Shown in pieces: positions 61,759-64,000 of a stretch of 64,000 nucleotides of DNA. Every line of letters starts with the position of its first letter. Position 1 is the stretch's first letter. This stretch comes from Thermohalobaculum sp039822785 (GTDB taxonomy: Bacteria; Pseudomonadota; Alphaproteobacteria; Rhodobacterales; Rhodobacteraceae): NCBI GenBank assembly GCA_039822785.1, contig JBCBMO010000004.1:62001-126000 (forward strand), given 5' to 3'. The translations under genes were made by a program, and so were the position numbers. The notes below the pieces were generated by a model. The model searched no databases and was not told the origin of the DNA. It worked only from the letters and a program-made list of their open reading frames with translations.

Positions 61759-62888
61759 GGGACCCGTGCCTCGGCCAGGGCCAGCAGCGCTTGGGCGCTG
61801 CGCTTAGCCCCGTCGAGCGTGAGGCCGAGGCTGGGGCGGCGGGGGCCCGAGGCCAGCGTATCTGCCTGCGCCGCCAGGATATCCGGGGTCAGCGTCTCGA
61901 CGCGGTGGACGGCGATGCCACCGCGCCCCGAGAGGGCGGCAGCGCGCAGGGCCTGTTCCCGCTCGCCGCCCGTGGTGTCGGGGACCAGCAGGGCGGGGGT
62001 GTTGCACTGGGCGAGGTCGATGACGGCGTTGTAGCCGGCGAGCGTCACCGCGGCGGCGGCACCCGCCAGGCACGCCCGCCAATCCGACGCGGCAGGTTCG
62101 ACGATCAGGCCGTCGTGCGCGTGGCGGGCGGAGAGATCGGCGGCCAGGGCCGCGGCCTCCGGTCCGCCGGTGCGCAGCCGCCAGGGCCGTCCGGACCGGG
62201 CGCTGGCGGCGGCCGCGATCTGCAGCAGCGCGCTGCCGAGGTCGCCGCCGCCGACGGAGACCACCACCTCGTCGCTCGGCAACGCCGCCACGCTAGGGGG
62301 GGCGACGTAGCCGGTGTAGTGCGGCCGCGGGGCGAGATCGGCCGGCAGGGGCCAGCTGGCGTCGAGCGCCAGGAAATCCGGGTCGCCGTGGACCAACAGG
62401 CAGTCGACAAGGGCGGCGAGGCGCGCGGCGGCCTCGGCGAGACGCGCGGGCTTGGAGGGCGGCTCGGGCAGATCGCGGACCGAGGCCGCGACGCGCACGG
62501 CCGGGTTGGCCGCCTTCGCGGCGGCGATGGCGGCCTCGTACTCTGCGCTGAGGCGCCGACGGCCAAGGGGCCAGGTCTCGGTCACCAGCACATGGGGGCG
62601 CCGTGCGGCAATGGTCGCGGCGATGACGTCACGCCTGTGCGCGTGGAGCGTTTCGTCGGCGGGGCGCCCGTCGGGCCCCAGGGGGCTGGCAAAATCCCGG
62701 CCACGCACGGCGATCCAGGGGAGTTGGACGAGGTCGATGTCCCCGGTGGGAAGATGCTTAAGCGGCCGACCGCCCGACAGCACGGTGACCGTGGCGCCCG
62801 CCAGCCGCGCAGCACGGGCAATCGCCAGGGTGCGCACTAGGTGACCGGTGCCGGAGAGGTGGCTGACGAGGAAGACGATGTGGATCAC
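61755..62888 (-). CDS. Glycosyltransferase family 28/MurG-like protein
   Basis: About 377 residues from GTG at 62888. The start IHIVFLVSHLSGTGHLVRTL has the GTGH-type loop; the C-terminal Rossmann half has VVVSVGGGDLGSALL and LAGYNAVIDLAQCNTPALLV, PDTTGGEREQALRA. This combination is GT-B fold, MurG/GT28-like. The GTG overlaps the phosphatase stop (GTGA, 62885-62888). A longer ORF upstream is in the phosphatase's antiframe and not coding. Substrate unknown. Confidence 0.82.
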   Translation of the reverse strand: MIHIVFLVSHLSGTGHLVRTLAIARAARLAGATVTVLSGGRPLKHLPTGDIDLVQLPWIAVRGRDFASPLGPDGRPADETLHAHRRDVIAATIAARRPHVLVTETWPLGRRRLSAEYEAAIAAAKAANPAVRVAASVRDLPEPPSKPARLAEAAARLAALVDCLLVHGDPDFLALDASWPLPADLAPRPHYTGYVAPPSVAALPSDEVVVSVGGGDLGSALLQIAAAASARSGRPWRLRTGGPEAAALAADLSARHAHDGLIVEPAASDWRACLAGAAAAVTLAGYNAVIDLAQCNTPALLVPDTTGGEREQALRAAALSGRGGIAVHRVETLTPDILAAQADTLASGPRRPSLGLTLDGAKRSAQALLALAEARVP

Positions 62889-63499
62889 GCGGCGTCTCCG
62901 GTACCTGCCACCCGCGGGATGAGACGGACCGGCAGCGCGGGCGCCGTGGGCGTGCCGTCCGGCAGGAGGGTCAGGGGATAGAGCCGCCCGCGCTTGATCT
63001 CCACCGTGCCGCCGTCGGGCCCGGTCCAGCCGCAGGCCTGGCCCAGGATCACGCGCATCAGCGCCTTGTGGCAGACGACGAGGGCATCGGGTCCCTCGGC
63101 CAGGCGTGCGAGCGCCGGGCGGACGCGTTCCCAACCCTCCGCCGCGCTCTCCCCGCCTGGCGGGCGCCCGCGCCAGCCGAGGCGATGAACGGCCGGGGCC
63201 CCGCTCTCGGGGTCCTTGGGGACCTCCGCGGTCGTCAGCCCCTCCCAGTCGCCCCAGGAGAGTTCGACAAGGCCCGCATCGAGGCGGGGGCGGATGTGCG
63301 GCGCCAGCAGGTGCGCGGTATCGACGGCGCGGGACAGGGGAGAGGCGACGATGGCCACGCGGTCCCAGGGCGGGGGCAGGGCGAGGCCGCGCAGCGTCTG
63401 CCGCGCAGTCTCCGTCAGCGGGCGGTCGACGCGCCCCTGCAAGCGGCGCTCACCGTTCCAGTCGGTCGGGAAATGGCGCAGCAGGGCGATCCGGTTCAT
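62885..63499 (-). CDS. Histidine phosphatase family protein
   Basis: A 204-residue phosphatase of the RHG branch. MNRIALLRHFPTDWN holds the catalytic His (LRHFPT replaces the usual RHG), and DALVVCHKALMRVIL the second His. GRVDRPLTETARQTLRGLAL and ELSWGDWEGLTTAEV supply the arginines and Glu. The ATG overlaps the upstream glycosyltransferase stop (ATGA, 63496-63499). Its context suggests dephosphorylation of a sugar intermediate. Confidence 0.85.
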   Translation of the reverse strand: MNRIALLRHFPTDWNGERRLQGRVDRPLTETARQTLRGLALPPPWDRVAIVASPLSRAVDTAHLLAPHIRPRLDAGLVELSWGDWEGLTTAEVPKDPESGAPAVHRLGWRGRPPGGESAAEGWERVRPALARLAEGPDALVVCHKALMRVILGQACGWTGPDGGTVEIKRGRLYPLTLLPDGTPTAPALPVRLIPRVAGTGDAA

Positions 63500-64000
63500 G
63501 GCGCTCGCCTCGGGAGGAGCGCGCCGAGGGTGCTCGAGAGGGTGTCCGCGGCAGCCTCCAAGCTGTGGTCCGTCAAGACCGCCGCCCGGGCCGCGGTGGA
63601 GAGGGCAGCACGGGCGTGGGCCGCAAGGGCGATGGCGGCGGCCAGGGCCCGAGGATCGCCGGGGGCCGCCAACTGACCCGCGCGGACGACATCGCGGGCG
63701 GCAGGTCCGTCCTCCGCCACCACGGGAAGGCCGGCGGCCTGGGCTTCGAGCCAGACGAGACCGACGCCCTCGCCCACGCCGGGCCAGACGAGCAGGTCGG
63801 CCTCCTCCATTGCTCGTCGCACCGCGGGCGGCTCCAGGGCGCCCAGCCAGACCACCTGGTGGCCGAAGCGAGGGAACGGCGCGAAGAGCGCCTCCACCTC
63901 CGCGCGCAGGGGGCCGTCGCCGATGACGGTGAGCACAATGGGCTGCTCCAGCCGGCGCAGACCGCGGGCGAGGCGGCGATAGCTCTCCAGCTTGTCGCCG
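63496..64000 (-). CDS. Glycosyltransferase family 4 (partial, N-terminus beyond right edge)
   Basis: The last 168 residues or so of a GT4 enzyme; the frame is open to the right edge. C-terminal donor domain: SYRRLARGLRRLEQP, LTVIGDGPLRAEVEALF and WLGALEPPAVRRAMEEADLL, followed by EGVGLVWLEAQAAGLPVVAE, the GT4 EX7E motif (E in WLE and in AEDG). Sugar donor unknown. It starts the cluster of overlapping minus-strand genes. Confidence 0.85.
   Translation of the reverse strand, partial: GDKLESYRRLARGLRRLEQPIVLTVIGDGPLRAEVEALFAPFPRFGHQVVWLGALEPPAVRRAMEEADLLVWPGVGEGVGLVWLEAQAAGLPVVAEDGPAARDVVRAGQLAAPGDPRALAAAIALAAHARAALSTAARAAVLTDHSLEAAADTLSSTLGALLPRRAP

Overview
The window reads as chromosomal DNA of a high-GC alphaproteobacterium, most likely of the order Rhodobacterales. 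This is inferred from gene content: a TRAP transporter, a VPLPA-CTERM surface protein, a bacterial voltage-gated sodium channel, an RTX/LamG exoprotein without signal peptide, AzlCD, FdhD-MobAB-MoeA, and a separate ligase-associated DEXH helicase. Genes are dense, often overlap by 4 bp (ATGA/GTGA), and alternate strands in short operons. I see no phage, insertion sequence, CRISPR array or origin.

Layout. 1-8.7 kb: a truncated FAD/Fe-S 2-hydroxyacid oxidase diverges from an aminotransferase, a DctPQM TRAP transporter, an enoyl-CoA hydratase and an SDR, with a GntR/FCD-type palindrome and a 26-bp-periodic hairpin array between the divergent genes; tRNA-Gly follows. 9-16.7 kb: a guanidine locus. 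A guanidine-I riboswitch precedes an ABC importer (binding protein, permease, ATPase). A ureohydrolase resembling Ni-dependent guanidine hydrolase (GdmH) heads a four-gene operon with a His-rich small protein, a six-TM protein and a hotdog thioesterase. A PPK2 polyphosphate kinase lies between the two arms. 16.8-22.4 kb: an 1863-residue PA14/RTX/LamG exoprotein with internally duplicated modules. 23-30.4 kb: a signal-less BtuF-like protein, pheS and pheT separated by three small genes, and mscL. 30.4-37.4 kb: azlCD, fdhD, mobA-mobB-moeA-MFS, and greA behind a promoter plus intrinsic terminator. 37.6-45 kb: an FMN 2-hydroxyacid dehydrogenase, a 50-residue small ORF, carB, a small membrane protein and creatinase. 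45-54.5 kb: housekeeping and unknown genes, SIMPL, YtoQ, the sodium channel, DUF2147, an alpha/beta hydrolase and the Lhr-like helicase. 54.8-60.8 kb: an oligopeptide-type ABC operon. 61-64 kb: a methyltransferase/glycosyltransferase/phosphatase cluster running off the right edge.

How parts fit. The riboswitch, importer and GdmH-like enzyme form a coherent guanidine uptake and hydrolysis module giving urea and ammonia. Creatinase, 27 kb away, gives urea from creatine, so the region supplies two routes from guanidino compounds to urea. The His-rich protein overlapping the hydrolase gene is a candidate nickel-delivery partner; the classical HypA/HypB-like partners are not in view.

Two non-coding signals stand out. 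A roughly 240-bp structured element occurs twice (6813-7053 and 60764-61000), each time just after a transporter permease gene, with stems that change in a compensated way. The second is the attenuator-like promoter-terminator ahead of greA.
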